From Paenibacillus massiliensis subsp. panacisoli DSM 21345 (GTDB taxonomy: Bacteria > Bacillota > Bacilli > Paenibacillales > Paenibacillaceae), in NCBI RefSeq assembly GCF_000426545.1, contig NZ_AUFO01000008.1:106857-170856 (forward strand): a stretch of 64,000 nucleotides of DNA, in the 5' to 3' direction. The position numbers were made by a program, and so were the translations under genes. Below, in pieces: positions 1 through 8,435 of this stretch. The notes beneath the pieces are model-generated. The model did no database searches, was not told where the DNA came from, and worked only from the letters and a program-made list of their open reading frames with translations. How positions within the stretch are numbered: position 1 is the stretch's first letter; each line of letters begins with the position of its first letter.

Positions 1-937
1 TCAACGGGTGACGTCCTCTGCGAATACGCATACGCCCCTGGTCATTCATGAACGGCAGTGTGGCCTTCATATGACGAGCAAGACGGGCCTTCGCGAACAT
101 AAAATCAAGACTTGCCAGCATATCCGCATCATACAACAGCAAATCAGCCTGTTCTCCTACAAGAGCAGTTAGCTTCTGGAGAATGATCTCAATCTCCCGC
201 TCCTCCTGCAGTCGCGTCTCACGAAGCTTGTTATTCATCGCTACAATAGACTCAGGCTCAATGAACAGGGTCGCCCCAGAGCCTGATTGGTCGTGAACGA
301 TCCCGCCGAAGTAACCTCGATGCTCGGCTTTGACTGGGATGACAAAACGATCACCACGGATCGTAATAAGCTGATCCTGCAGCATCTTGGACACCGTGGA
401 GGAACGAATCATCGCATCCAGCTTCTCCCTAATCCGGACTTCACCGGATCGAAGCTCACGACGGATTTGTCCCAAGGCGGGGCTTGCTGTATCTAATACA
501 TCTGCATGCTCATCAATGCAATTCTTGATGGCATTTTCCAGCGCCTTCTGGTCGGAGAGCTGTTCGCTCACTGCCAGCAATGCGCTAATCGGATGCTCTT
601 CATGAATTGCACTGATATACGAACTGATTCTGCGGCCTGCCTGGACCGTTGTACGAATCCCCAAGAGTTCATGAGGGTTCAAGGTGCCCCCGATCCGTGC
701 TCTCTTAATGGCTGGTGACATGTCCACTACCCCGGTAAATGAAGGGGTTCCCTTCAGACGGTCCACCGCAAAGGCTTCATCCGTCTCCCTTAATAGTGCT
801 TCTATATATTGAACATCTGTAAATGGGCGAAGCTCCTCAGCACGCTGCCTTCCCATCGGTGTCTGTGTGTAGCCCGCGAGTGCGGATAGAATTTTACTGT
901 ATTCCATTGTCTGCAATATTTTCGGATTCACATTCAT
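1..937 (-). CDS. mutS2: Endonuclease MutS2 (N-terminal part, cut by window edge)
   Basis: The minus-strand reading frame from 937 to the window edge gives 312 residues beginning MNVNPKILQTMEYSKI and ending at RRGRHPL, with no stop. This is the N-terminal clamp and lever region of MutS2. The final RHPL is the conserved motif just before the MutS ATPase domain, which lies outside the window. MutS2 is a MutS-type ATPase; family members carry a C-terminal Smr nuclease domain and act on branched DNA or collided ribosomes. The start is set by AAGGAG five bases before ATG. The upstream gene at 1070 is divergent, so mutS2 is read from its own promoter between 938 and 1069. The gene order pheST-zapA-mutS2 resembles other Bacilli. 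Confidence 0.93.
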   Translation of the reverse strand, partial: MNVNPKILQTMEYSKILSALAGYTQTPMGRQRAEELRPFTDVQYIEALLRETDEAFAVDRLKGTPSFTGVVDMSPAIKRARIGGTLNPHELLGIRTTVQAGRRISSYISAIHEEHPISALLAVSEQLSDQKALENAIKNCIDEHADVLDTASPALGQIRRELRSGEVRIREKLDAMIRSSTVSKMLQDQLITIRGDRFVIPVKAEHRGYFGGIVHDQSGSGATLFIEPESIVAMNNKLRETRLQEEREIEIILQKLTALVGEQADLLLYDADMLASLDFMFAKARLARHMKATLPFMNDQGRMRIRRGRHPL

Positions 938-1069
938 ACTCCTTCAACGTTATATCCATATTATAACGAAACCAGCTCTCTTTCGCTATTTGTGTTACTG
1001 GACACATAAGATTCGAACATGTGAAACACACTAGATGCTGTATCACAAGAAGACCATAGGAGGTTACAC

Positions 1070-1429
1070 ATGAGAATTCTGGGACATATCGTTCGATTTA
1101 TTGTCGCCGCTCTGGTGCTGATGGTCGTGGGCTGGATCGTACCAGGCTTTAGCGTAGGCGGATTCATGAGCGCTCTAATCCTCGCGATCGTCATAGCGCT
1201 TATTGGCTGGATCGTCGAGGCCATGTTCGGCAGACGAGTTAATCCATTCGGTAGAGGCATCGTTGGATTCATCGTCAGCGCTCTAGTGATCTATGTTGCG
1301 CAGTTTATCGTCGGAGGCGTGGAAGTCTCCATATTGGGAGCCATTCTTGCTGCCTTGGTCATTGGGATTATCGATCTGTTCATTCCTGTTGCGACTCCCT
1401 TTGACGCAGGACGAACCGGTAAGAGCTAG
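1070..1429 (+). CDS. Phage holin family / YvlD-like small integral membrane protein
   Basis: 119 residues, almost entirely hydrophobic, with four predicted transmembrane segments at roughly residues 5-25, 30-50, 60-82 and 87-107. A positively charged loop (FGRRVNPFGRG) sits in the middle. The pattern matches the four-helix YvlD / phage holin superfamily IV proteins of Firmicutes. Despite the name these are not known lysis proteins, and the cellular role is unsettled; membrane-stress functions have been suggested for the family. The start follows AGGAGGTTACAC. It is the only plus-strand gene in this section, divergent from mutS2 and convergent with zapA, and it is followed by a clear terminator. 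Confidence 0.8.
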   Translation: MRILGHIVRFIVAALVLMVVGWIVPGFSVGGFMSALILAIVIALIGWIVEAMFGRRVNPFGRGIVGFIVSALVIYVAQFIVGGVEVSILGAILAALVIGIIDLFIPVATPFDAGRTGKS

Positions 1430-1505
1430 TTCCGGAACATAGCAAGAATAGGATAAAACGACTAGAACATCAAGATCATCAAAATCATCAAGAGAACGAC
1501 AAGAA

Positions 1506-1546
1506 AAGCTGCCGACCAAGCATGAAGCTTGACGGCAGCCTTTTTG
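1506..1546 (+). terminator. Rho-independent terminator of the small membrane protein gene
   Basis: A seven-base stem, GCTGCCG (1508-1514) against CGGCAGC (1533-1539), is followed by a run of five T. It lies about 80 bases after the stop at 1429. Confidence 0.8.
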
Positions 1547-1689
1547 CTATGCTCTAGCTTGAAGCACTTAAGGAACATACTGCACAGAGAATAATGCAGC
1601 CTTCCTTTGCAATCCTGATGGCCTTACCTATGGATATGTAGCTTCATACCCGACAATAGTACCTCTGCAAATGGATTCGTACCTAGGAG

Positions 1690-3999
1690 CTACTGGTCCT
1701 GTTCAATAAGTTCAATCCATTCGTTGTACTCCATTTGGAGCTTGGCATACTCTTCCCGAAGCTGGCGATGCTCCTCTGCAAGCTTCTCGTTCTGCTCCTG
1801 CTCCAGCTCCCGCTGCACCTGAAGTAATCTCAACTGGTGGGCTGTAAGCTCATAGCGATCGCCTAGCTCCGACAACTGTAGCTGCAGGGCATCTCTGGAA
1901 TGGATAGCTTCTTCACGTGTGTTGATCAATTCCATGCGAGCTTTTTCTGCCTTCTCAGCCTCATGCTCCAGTTGCCTCTTATCCTCAGATACCGCAGCTA
2001 CCTCATGCTGCCAAGCGCTAATCTCCTGCTCCCGCAGCTCCTGTTCCGCCTTCAAGTCATGGATCGTGGACAAATGCTCCTCGCATTTCACCTGCCATTC
2101 AATGGCCTCTTCCTCCAGTTGCCCCACTTGTACCTGGTACACGCTGAGTTGCTCTTCCAACTGGGCCATCTGTGTATGCAGTTCGTCCATTTCCCGCTGC
2201 TGCACAGTGATGGCTGTCTGAAGCTCATCTTGTGAACGCTGCGAGTCCTCCAGCAGACTAGCCGATCGTTCCATCGCAGAGCGTGCCTTGTCCAGTTCGG
2301 CTGCACGTACATCCAGCTCTGCCACTAGCTGCTCATAGCGCTCCTGCTCTTCTTCAAGAAGCTGCTCGCCGGTCTTCAGCTCTTCATTCAGTTGAGCGAT
2401 TGTCTGTTCAAGCAGTTGCTGTCGTTCTTGCTCCCTCTGGAGCTTCTGTTGCTGGCTCTGCAGCTGCTCCTCTCGCTTCGACACTTCCTCCTGAAGGGCT
2501 GTCACCTGCGCTCCGTGCTTCTCAGCCAGCTCCTCTGCAGCTCTCAGCTGCTGCAACAGATCCTGCTGGTCTTGCAGCTGCTCTTCTCGCTTCGACACTT
2601 CCCCCTGAAGGGCTGCCACCCGCGCTCCGTGCCGCTCAGCCAGCTCCTCTGCGGCTCTCAGCTGCTGCAACAGATCCTGCTGATCCTGCAGCTGCTCTTC
2701 TCGCTTCGACACTTCCCCCTGAAGGGCTGCCACCCGCGCTCCGTGCCGCTCAGCCAGCTCCTCTGCGGCTCTCAGCTGCTGCAACAGATCCTGCTGATCC
2801 TGCAGTTGCCCTTCTCGCTCAGACAGCTCTTCCTGAAGAGCTGCAATCTCTGTCTGATACTGCTCGACCTGTTCCTCAGCCAATTTCTTATGCTGCAGCA
2901 GCTCTGCCAGCTCGCTTTGCAGCTTGCGGGTGGAGGCATGAGCCTGCTCCAGAAGCTTTTGGATTCGTCGCTGCTCCTCCTCCATCTTCTCCCGTTGCTG
3001 ATGCAACCCTGCCAGCTCCTGCTCCAGACTGCTGTAGCGTACTTGAAGCTCTTCTCGCTCCTGTACGGATTGTTGCTCTCTTGCCTGTACTTCCTTCAGA
3101 CTCGACACAAGCTGACTACGCGTCTGCTCGGCTTCTTTAAGCTTCTCCAGAACTCCCTTAAGCTCTTTGGAAAGCTGCTCCTTGTCCCCTTTGACATCCA
3201 GTAGCTGATCTCGCAGGTCTTGAAGCTGAGCCTCATAATCACGCGACATCTCCTCCTGAAATGCCTCAGACTCTTCCAAGCGCGCCTGCTCCTGCAGAAG
3301 CTGGGCCTGAGCCTGCCTGCTGTCATCCTCCAGCTGCTTGGTCAGCTCCGCGAACTTGGCCTCCCAATCCGCTTGTTGCTGAGCATGCTTGGCTTCGAGC
3401 TCGGTACGCAACTGTTCCTTCTCCTTCTGAAGCTGCTTGGCATAGGCCTGCTCTGCCTCATTCAGGCGAGATTTCGTCACTTGCTCTGTCTCTGAACGAA
3501 TCTTATCAGCTCTGCTCTCCGCATTCGCGACGGCTTTGGTCAGCTCTGCTGTCCGCTGCTCCTGCTGCTTCAAGAGACGCTGTAGCTCCTGCAGTTCCTT
3601 GGCAGAACGCTGCTGGGCGTCAGCAAGCTCCTTCTGAAGCTTTTGCTTCTCCTCATTCGTCTGATTGTAGCTACCTTGTAGCGAAGTATTCTTTTCCTGC
3701 TGCTCTCCAAGCTGTGTCTGCAGCTGAGCAAGCTCATTTCTTAACTCTGTCCGCTCTTGAGATACACGGTTCAGGTTTTTTTGCACATCATTCAATTGAA
3801 TAGCCTCTTCGGCCATATGGACAGCAGCCAGTACAGCCAGTCGAGGCGTATCGAGATGTGAATGGGCCTGGGCAACAGTGTGCATGCGATCATTGACATA
3901 GCTCGCTACTTGCTTCATATATTCGGTGCTGCTACCGACAAGCTTGTAGGAATTACCATATATTTCAACAGCGACGCGTACGCGCTCCGGTGTATTCAC
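1690..3999 (-). CDS. zapA: ZapA-domain cell division protein with giant coiled-coil extension
   Basis: 769 residues. The first ~90 residues form a ZapA domain (VRVAVEIYGNSYKLVG, then YVNDRMHTVAQ and LAVLAAVHMAEE), the FtsZ-binding module of Z-ring-associated proteins, normally about 85-100 residues in total. The remaining ~680 residues are continuous Glu/Gln/Leu-rich coiled coil, including three near-identical 38-residue repeats. I place the start at GTG 3999 behind GAGGAGGGCGTTATT. The open frame continues upstream to 4197, but that stretch is Cys/Ser-rich, lacks an RBS and overlaps the pheT terminator. ZapA promotes FtsZ bundling; the long rod could tether or space FtsZ filaments or partner proteins (inference). 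It lies downstream of pheST, as in other Bacilli, but is separated from pheT by a strong terminator and so has its own promoter. Confidence 0.85.
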   Translation of the reverse strand: MNTPERVRVAVEIYGNSYKLVGSSTEYMKQVASYVNDRMHTVAQAHSHLDTPRLAVLAAVHMAEEAIQLNDVQKNLNRVSQERTELRNELAQLQTQLGEQQEKNTSLQGSYNQTNEEKQKLQKELADAQQRSAKELQELQRLLKQQEQRTAELTKAVANAESRADKIRSETEQVTKSRLNEAEQAYAKQLQKEKEQLRTELEAKHAQQQADWEAKFAELTKQLEDDSRQAQAQLLQEQARLEESEAFQEEMSRDYEAQLQDLRDQLLDVKGDKEQLSKELKGVLEKLKEAEQTRSQLVSSLKEVQAREQQSVQEREELQVRYSSLEQELAGLHQQREKMEEEQRRIQKLLEQAHASTRKLQSELAELLQHKKLAEEQVEQYQTEIAALQEELSEREGQLQDQQDLLQQLRAAEELAERHGARVAALQGEVSKREEQLQDQQDLLQQLRAAEELAERHGARVAALQGEVSKREEQLQDQQDLLQQLRAAEELAEKHGAQVTALQEEVSKREEQLQSQQQKLQREQERQQLLEQTIAQLNEELKTGEQLLEEEQERYEQLVAELDVRAAELDKARSAMERSASLLEDSQRSQDELQTAITVQQREMDELHTQMAQLEEQLSVYQVQVGQLEEEAIEWQVKCEEHLSTIHDLKAEQELREQEISAWQHEVAAVSEDKRQLEHEAEKAEKARMELINTREEAIHSRDALQLQLSELGDRYELTAHQLRLLQVQRELEQEQNEKLAEEHRQLREEYAKLQMEYNEWIELIEQDQ
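2467..2808 (-). repeat. Three tandem 114-bp repeats inside zapA
   Basis: Three in-frame copies of a 114-bp unit start at 2467, 2581 and 2695. Each encodes 38 residues of the type QLQDQQDLLQQLRAAEELAE followed by RHGARVAALQGEVSKREE. The two left-hand junction copies (2581 and 2695) are almost identical in DNA, implying recent duplication. A more diverged fourth unit continues toward 2900. Because 38 is not a multiple of 7, each unit must contain a skip or stutter in the heptad register. Confidence 0.9.
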
Positions 4000-4186
4000 A
4001 ATAACGCCCTCCTCTGATCTGAATGTAGATTCTATGTTGTATGGTGGTAGTCTATTTAGTAGTTTTTCATAGTGTCTTCTGTGGAAGCACAGTGATGACG
4101 TTTTTCTAATTGTACTCGTATCACTACAGGATGCAAATCTCGGTTCGGTTGTACAAAAACACGATTCAAGACTACTTGTAGATGCC

Positions 4187-4231
4187 AAAAAAGCCACATC
4201 GAACCTATGCTTCCTTAAGATTCGATGTGGC
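4187..4231 (-). terminator. Rho-independent terminator of pheST
   Basis: On the minus strand an 11-base stem (4221-4231 paired with 4193-4203, core CCACATCGAA) is followed by six T (4192-4187). It lies 16 bases after the pheT stop and separates pheST from zapA. Confidence 0.9.
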
Positions 4232-4246
4232 CTGGCTTATTTCCTG

Positions 4247-6694
4247 CTATTTTCTTAACTCTGCTCCAAAACTTTGCTCCAATGCTTCTACGACACGGGC
4301 ATGGGCTACAGAGATCTCCTCATCGGTCAACGTCCGCTCTTGATGGCGATAACGCAGAGCGATGGCTACGCTCTTCTTATGCTCACCGAGCTTGCTGCCC
4401 GTGAAGATATCGAACACTTCCGCATGCTGCAGCAGCTCGCCGCCAGATTCCCGGATCGTCTTCAGCAGATCGCCTGATTCTACAGCTTCATCTATAACAA
4501 CGGCAACATCTCGTTCAACGGATGGATAACGCGGCAGCTCGTGATAACGAATATTGCGATTCATATGTCTTACGATGGCATCAAGTGCGATCTCGGCCAC
4601 ATAGGTATCTTGAAGATCATGCTTGTGCTGAATCTCCGGATGAAGCTGTCCAAGTGTGCCAATCCATACCTGCTGTCCATCCAGCTCAAGGTATACCGAC
4701 GCTGCACGTCCCGGGTGATAGCCTTGCGGCTGGTTAGCCACATAACGTGCCTGCTCAGCCAGACCTGCATAGGAGAGGACAGCTTCAAGCGCACCCTTGA
4801 GGTCGAAGAAATCAACCGGTTCAGCTGCTGCGTTCCATTGCTTCGTACGGCGACTGCCTGTCAGCAGCAAGCTAAGGACAGGAATTTCCTGAGGCTGCTT
4901 GGTCAAGGTCTCCTCACCGCTCAGGAAGACACTTCCGATCTCGAAGAAGGACAGATTCTCCTGCTTGCGGTTGCGGTTATAGACAGCTGCATCAATCATG
5001 TGCGGAAGCATGCTGGTACGCAGTACACTGCGCTCTTCGCTCATTGGCATCGCCAAGGCTACAGGGCGAGCACCCTCCAGCCAGGAAGGAAATTGTCCGT
5101 TCTGTCCTGGATGGGTAAAGGAATAACTGATCATCTCCTGCCATCCACTGTGCACGAGCAGTTGACGAAGCGCTCTCCGCAGCGACTGGGCTGGTGTCAA
5201 GGTGCCTTGTGTTGTAGGTCCTTCGATGGATGTCGTTGGGATATTATCATATCCGTACAAGCGAGCAACCTCTTCAATCAGATCAACATCCAGTGTAATA
5301 TCACCGCGTCTCGTTGGCACTGCAACCTCCAGCACACCGTGCTCAGCATCACCGCAATCAAAATGCAGGCGCCCAAAGATTGTCTTGACCTCCAGCAGTG
5401 ACAGCTCCGTACCGAGATAACGATTCAGCTTATCCAGGCTCAGGCAGACAATTCGATTCGCAGTCTGAGCTTCTCCCGCTTCGACAATACCTTGCAGCAC
5501 AGACCCTTGGGCGTGTCGCTCAATCAAGGCTGCTGCCCGGTTCAGCGCAGGAATGACTGCTCCTGGGTCTACCTCTTTCTCGAACCGCAGGCTTGCTTCT
5601 GAACGCAGGCCCAATTGTCGAGAAGTCTTACGAACACTACTGCCACTGAATCTTGCAGATTCCAGCACAATGCTCACTGTAGCCTCGCTGACCTCGGAAT
5701 TGGCGCCGCCCATCACACCAGCAATTGCAATTGGCTTCGCACCATCAGTTACGAGCAGCATATGTGGCTCAAGCTTGCGCTCTTGATCGTCCAGGGTCAC
5801 CATGGTCTCGCCAGCATTGGCCAGACGTACCGATATCTCCTTCCCTTCCAGCTTATCTGCATCAAATGCATGCAATGGCTGTCCATACTCCAGCATGACA
5901 TAGTTGGTAATATCGACAATGTTGTTAATTGGACGAATACCAGCAGCCATCAGGCGATTGCGTAACCACAGCGGAGATGGTCCGATCTTCACTCCCTTGA
6001 TGACACGAGCTGCATAGTGGGAGCATTGCTCGGATGCCGCGATCGACACCTTCAGCTCCTCGGCAGCAGCTTCAGCTACCTCGGCAAGATCGGCTTGTGG
6101 GTTAGGCAAAGTAACATCTCGGCCAAAAATGGCACTGACCTCATAGGCTGCCCCAAGCATGCTCAAGCAATCCGAACGATTCGGTGTCAGATCGAATTCC
6201 AACACCTGATCCTCCAGACCGAGCAGCTTGGTGATTGGAGTCCCAATTTCCGTCTCCTCAGGCAAGACCAGAATGCCTTCCTGTTGGTCCTTCGGCAGCA
6301 ATTTGTCGTTCAGACCCAGCTCCTTCGCTGAGCAGATCATACCTTGTGAAAGCACACCACGCAGCTTTGCTTTTTTGATGTCAAGTCCGCCAGGCAGCTT
6401 CGCGCCGACCAGAGCTACAGGAACCTTTTGTCCGGCATCTACATTTTTCGCCCCGCAGACGATCTGCAGCTCCTCCTCCAGTCCTGCATCCACAATACAT
6501 ACATTCAGCTTATCTGCATCCGGGTGCTTTTCCTTACTCTTCACATAGCCAACAACGACACCTGTTACGCCCTTATTACGATTCTCGATCTGGTCAATCT
6601 CGATGCCAGAGCGCGTAATACGCTCAGCCAGCTCCTCAGCGGACAGCTGATCGAGCGATATATAGTCAGACAACCATTCTGTTGATACTTTCAT
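4247..6694 (-). CDS. pheT: Phenylalanine-tRNA ligase beta subunit
   Basis: 815 residues, the usual length. PheT is the large subunit of the alpha2-beta2 enzyme that charges tRNA-Phe in the cytoplasm. Visible domains in order: a tRNA-binding EMAP-II-like domain (about 40-150, VVGYVKSKEKHPDADKLNVC), the B3/B4 editing domain (about 210-390, including PLHAFDADKL), the B5 domain (about 400-480), the catalytic-like core, and a C-terminal anticodon-binding FDX-ACB domain (RYPSVERDVAVVID to the end). The ATG follows AAGGAAG. It is co-transcribed with pheS, 55 bases upstream, under the Phe T-box, and ends at the strong terminator at 4187-4231. Confidence 0.98.
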   Translation of the reverse strand: MKVSTEWLSDYISLDQLSAEELAERITRSGIEIDQIENRNKGVTGVVVGYVKSKEKHPDADKLNVCIVDAGLEEELQIVCGAKNVDAGQKVPVALVGAKLPGGLDIKKAKLRGVLSQGMICSAKELGLNDKLLPKDQQEGILVLPEETEIGTPITKLLGLEDQVLEFDLTPNRSDCLSMLGAAYEVSAIFGRDVTLPNPQADLAEVAEAAAEELKVSIAASEQCSHYAARVIKGVKIGPSPLWLRNRLMAAGIRPINNIVDITNYVMLEYGQPLHAFDADKLEGKEISVRLANAGETMVTLDDQERKLEPHMLLVTDGAKPIAIAGVMGGANSEVSEATVSIVLESARFSGSSVRKTSRQLGLRSEASLRFEKEVDPGAVIPALNRAAALIERHAQGSVLQGIVEAGEAQTANRIVCLSLDKLNRYLGTELSLLEVKTIFGRLHFDCGDAEHGVLEVAVPTRRGDITLDVDLIEEVARLYGYDNIPTTSIEGPTTQGTLTPAQSLRRALRQLLVHSGWQEMISYSFTHPGQNGQFPSWLEGARPVALAMPMSEERSVLRTSMLPHMIDAAVYNRNRKQENLSFFEIGSVFLSGEETLTKQPQEIPVLSLLLTGSRRTKQWNAAAEPVDFFDLKGALEAVLSYAGLAEQARYVANQPQGYHPGRAASVYLELDGQQVWIGTLGQLHPEIQHKHDLQDTYVAEIALDAIVRHMNRNIRYHELPRYPSVERDVAVVIDEAVESGDLLKTIRESGGELLQHAEVFDIFTGSKLGEHKKSVAIALRYRHQERTLTDEEISVAHARVVEALEQSFGAELRK

Positions 6695-6749
6695 TTAGGT
6701 ACACTTCCTTTTTTCCTGAATTCGAACGTATTGCACTCCGTGCAAGGTA

Positions 6750-7784
6750 CTAGATTCGTGAGAACTGCTTGAGGAATGCCATATCGCTATTATAGAAATG
6801 ACGGATGTCATCGACACCGTACTTCAGCATGGCAATTCGCTCTACGCCCATACCGAACGCAAATCCACTATATTTCTCTGGATCATAGCCGCCCATCTCC
6901 AGTACCTTCGGATGAACCATGCCGCAGCCCAGAATCTCCAGCCAGCCCGTCTGCTTGCAGATCCGACAGCCATTTCCGCCACATTTCACACAGGTCACAT
7001 CTACCTCAGCACTTGGCTCCGTGAACGGGAAGAAGCTTGGACGCAGACGAATCTGGGTGTCAGCACCGAACATCTCTTGCACGAACTGCAGCAACGTCCC
7101 CTTCAGATCGCTCATACGAATATTCTCACCGACCACAATGCCTTCAATCTGGTGGAATTGGAAGGAGTGCGTCGCATCATCATCATCACGGCGATATACT
7201 TTACCTGGACAGATCACCTTAACAGGGACTTCTCCACGCATAGACTGCATCGTACGAACCTGCACTGGCGAGGTATGTGTGCGCATCAACAGATCCTCGG
7301 TAATATAGAAGGAATCCTGCATATCACGCGCAGGGTGATCCTTTGGCAAATTCAACGCCTCGAAGTTAAAGTAATCCATCTCAACCTCTGGACCTTCAGC
7401 AACCTGATAGCCCATACCGAGGAAAATATCTTCGATCTCCGTGATAACTTTGTTCAACGGATGTACCGCGCCTTGTGGCATAATACGACCCGGGAGCGTG
7501 ACATCGACCTTCTCGGCTTGAAGGCGTTGTTCTGTCTCTGCACGCTGGAATGCCTCCTGCTTGGTATCGATGATACTCTCGATCGCAGCGCGCACATCAT
7601 TGGCTACCTGACCGATGACTGGACGCTCCTCTGCGCTCAGCGAGCCCATCCCACGCAGGATTTCAGTGAGCGCGCCTTTTTTCCCAAGATACTTCACACG
7701 TAATTCATTCAGCACCTGTGGCTCACTAACTTGCTCTAGCTGGGCCAGTGCCTCCAATTTCAAAGCCTCGAGTTTTTCCTTCAT
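6750..7784 (-). CDS. pheS: Phenylalanine-tRNA ligase alpha subunit
   Basis: 344 residues, the catalytic subunit of phenylalanyl-tRNA synthetase. An N-terminal coiled coil (about 1-90) is followed by the class II catalytic core. Motif 2 appears as [22 protein letters not shown] and motif 3 as [22 protein letters not shown] near the end. I chose ATG 7784 behind AGGAGG. The open frame runs back to 8027, but that part is the T-box leader (terminator and antiterminator sequence) and is not expected to be translated. First gene of the pheST operon. Confidence 0.97.
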   Translation of the reverse strand: MKEKLEALKLEALAQLEQVSEPQVLNELRVKYLGKKGALTEILRGMGSLSAEERPVIGQVANDVRAAIESIIDTKQEAFQRAETEQRLQAEKVDVTLPGRIMPQGAVHPLNKVITEIEDIFLGMGYQVAEGPEVEMDYFNFEALNLPKDHPARDMQDSFYITEDLLMRTHTSPVQVRTMQSMRGEVPVKVICPGKVYRRDDDDATHSFQFHQIEGIVVGENIRMSDLKGTLLQFVQEMFGADTQIRLRPSFFPFTEPSAEVDVTCVKCGGNGCRICKQTGWLEILGCGMVHPKVLEMGGYDPEKYSGFAFGMGVERIAMLKYGVDDIRHFYNSDMAFLKQFSRI

Positions 7785-7842
7785 TCTGGCTGATGCCTCC
7801 TTCTTGAATGCATCGGGCTGTCCCCGATATGCTGCACAATGC

Positions 7843-8182
7843 AAAAAAGGCCTTCTCTCCCATAAGGGACGAGAAGACCGTGGTACCACCCTTGTTAGAT
7901 GTCTGAAACACTTGAACACTGCGAGTAGCCATACAGTAGGCTGCACTCCTGCCAAGTGAACTGTGAATCGTTCCATCTCACTTATACACGCGATAACGGG
8001 CGTGAAGCGATGTCCCCTAATGATCACTGCATGAGCAGACGATGTTCAAGGAATGGCTCAGGAGCGAATTCAGGCAGCTCTGAACTAAGCAAAGACGCTC
8101 TCAATCAATGGCGTCTCCTCCCTGTGCAGCAGAAGCGGCTTACTACTCTCCATCATGGCATGTAATATATTCATGAACCAGT
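7843..8182 (-). promoter_or_regulatory. T-box riboswitch leader of pheST
   Basis: The conserved T-box sequence GGGTGGTACCACGG lies at about 7878-7892 on the minus strand. It is followed by a terminator hairpin (GTCTTCTC.../...GAGAAGGC, 7849-7878) and six T at 7848-7843. The 5' part carries an AGAG-type stem I base (GGAGAGTAGTAAG). A candidate UUC (Phe) specifier lies in GAATTC at 8066-8071. Uncharged tRNA-Phe would pair with the specifier and the T-box and favour the antiterminator, raising pheST expression. The T-box and terminator are certain. The specifier is inferred from the downstream genes and not folded. Confidence 0.93.
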
Positions 8183-8188
8183 GCCTTT

Positions 8189-8217
8189 ATTATATGAGAA
8201 CTTGCTTAGCTTGGCAA
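8189..8217 (-). promoter_or_regulatory. SigA-type promoter of the pheST T-box transcript
   Basis: -35 TTGCCA (8217-8212), a 17-base spacer, and consensus -10 TATAAT (8194-8189) on the minus strand. The transcript would start near 8182, about 290 bases upstream of the T-box core. From here to the ABC-F gene end at 8436 I see no gene. Confidence 0.8.
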
Positions 8218-8435
8218 GCCAAGGGCTCTTCCTGCAGGTCAATAGTCCATCATTCCGGTTCAGCAATGCATGTTAACGCCCGCTGTTGCCCTCGGTGAAT
8301 CGGATGCATACCTATGATATGCCCTCACTGGTAAATTCAGTTCCGTCGATACGTAGCAAGTTCAATTCCCCCTATATTTTCCTAATTTATATTTCGGTTA
8401 TTCATTAGGTCATATTCAGGAGGGTTAATAATCTG

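Noticed and set aside
2283..3495. Long plus-strand open frames (285, 270 and 91 residues) opposite zapA
   Set aside because: They are antisense shadows of the repetitive Glu/Gln-rich coiled-coil codons, with no RBS and Leu/Ala/Pro low-complexity translations.
4000..4197. N-terminal extension of the ZapA protein to 4197
   Set aside because: The extra 66 codons are Cys/Ser-rich, have no RBS and overlap the pheT terminator region; the GTG at 3999 has a strong RBS.
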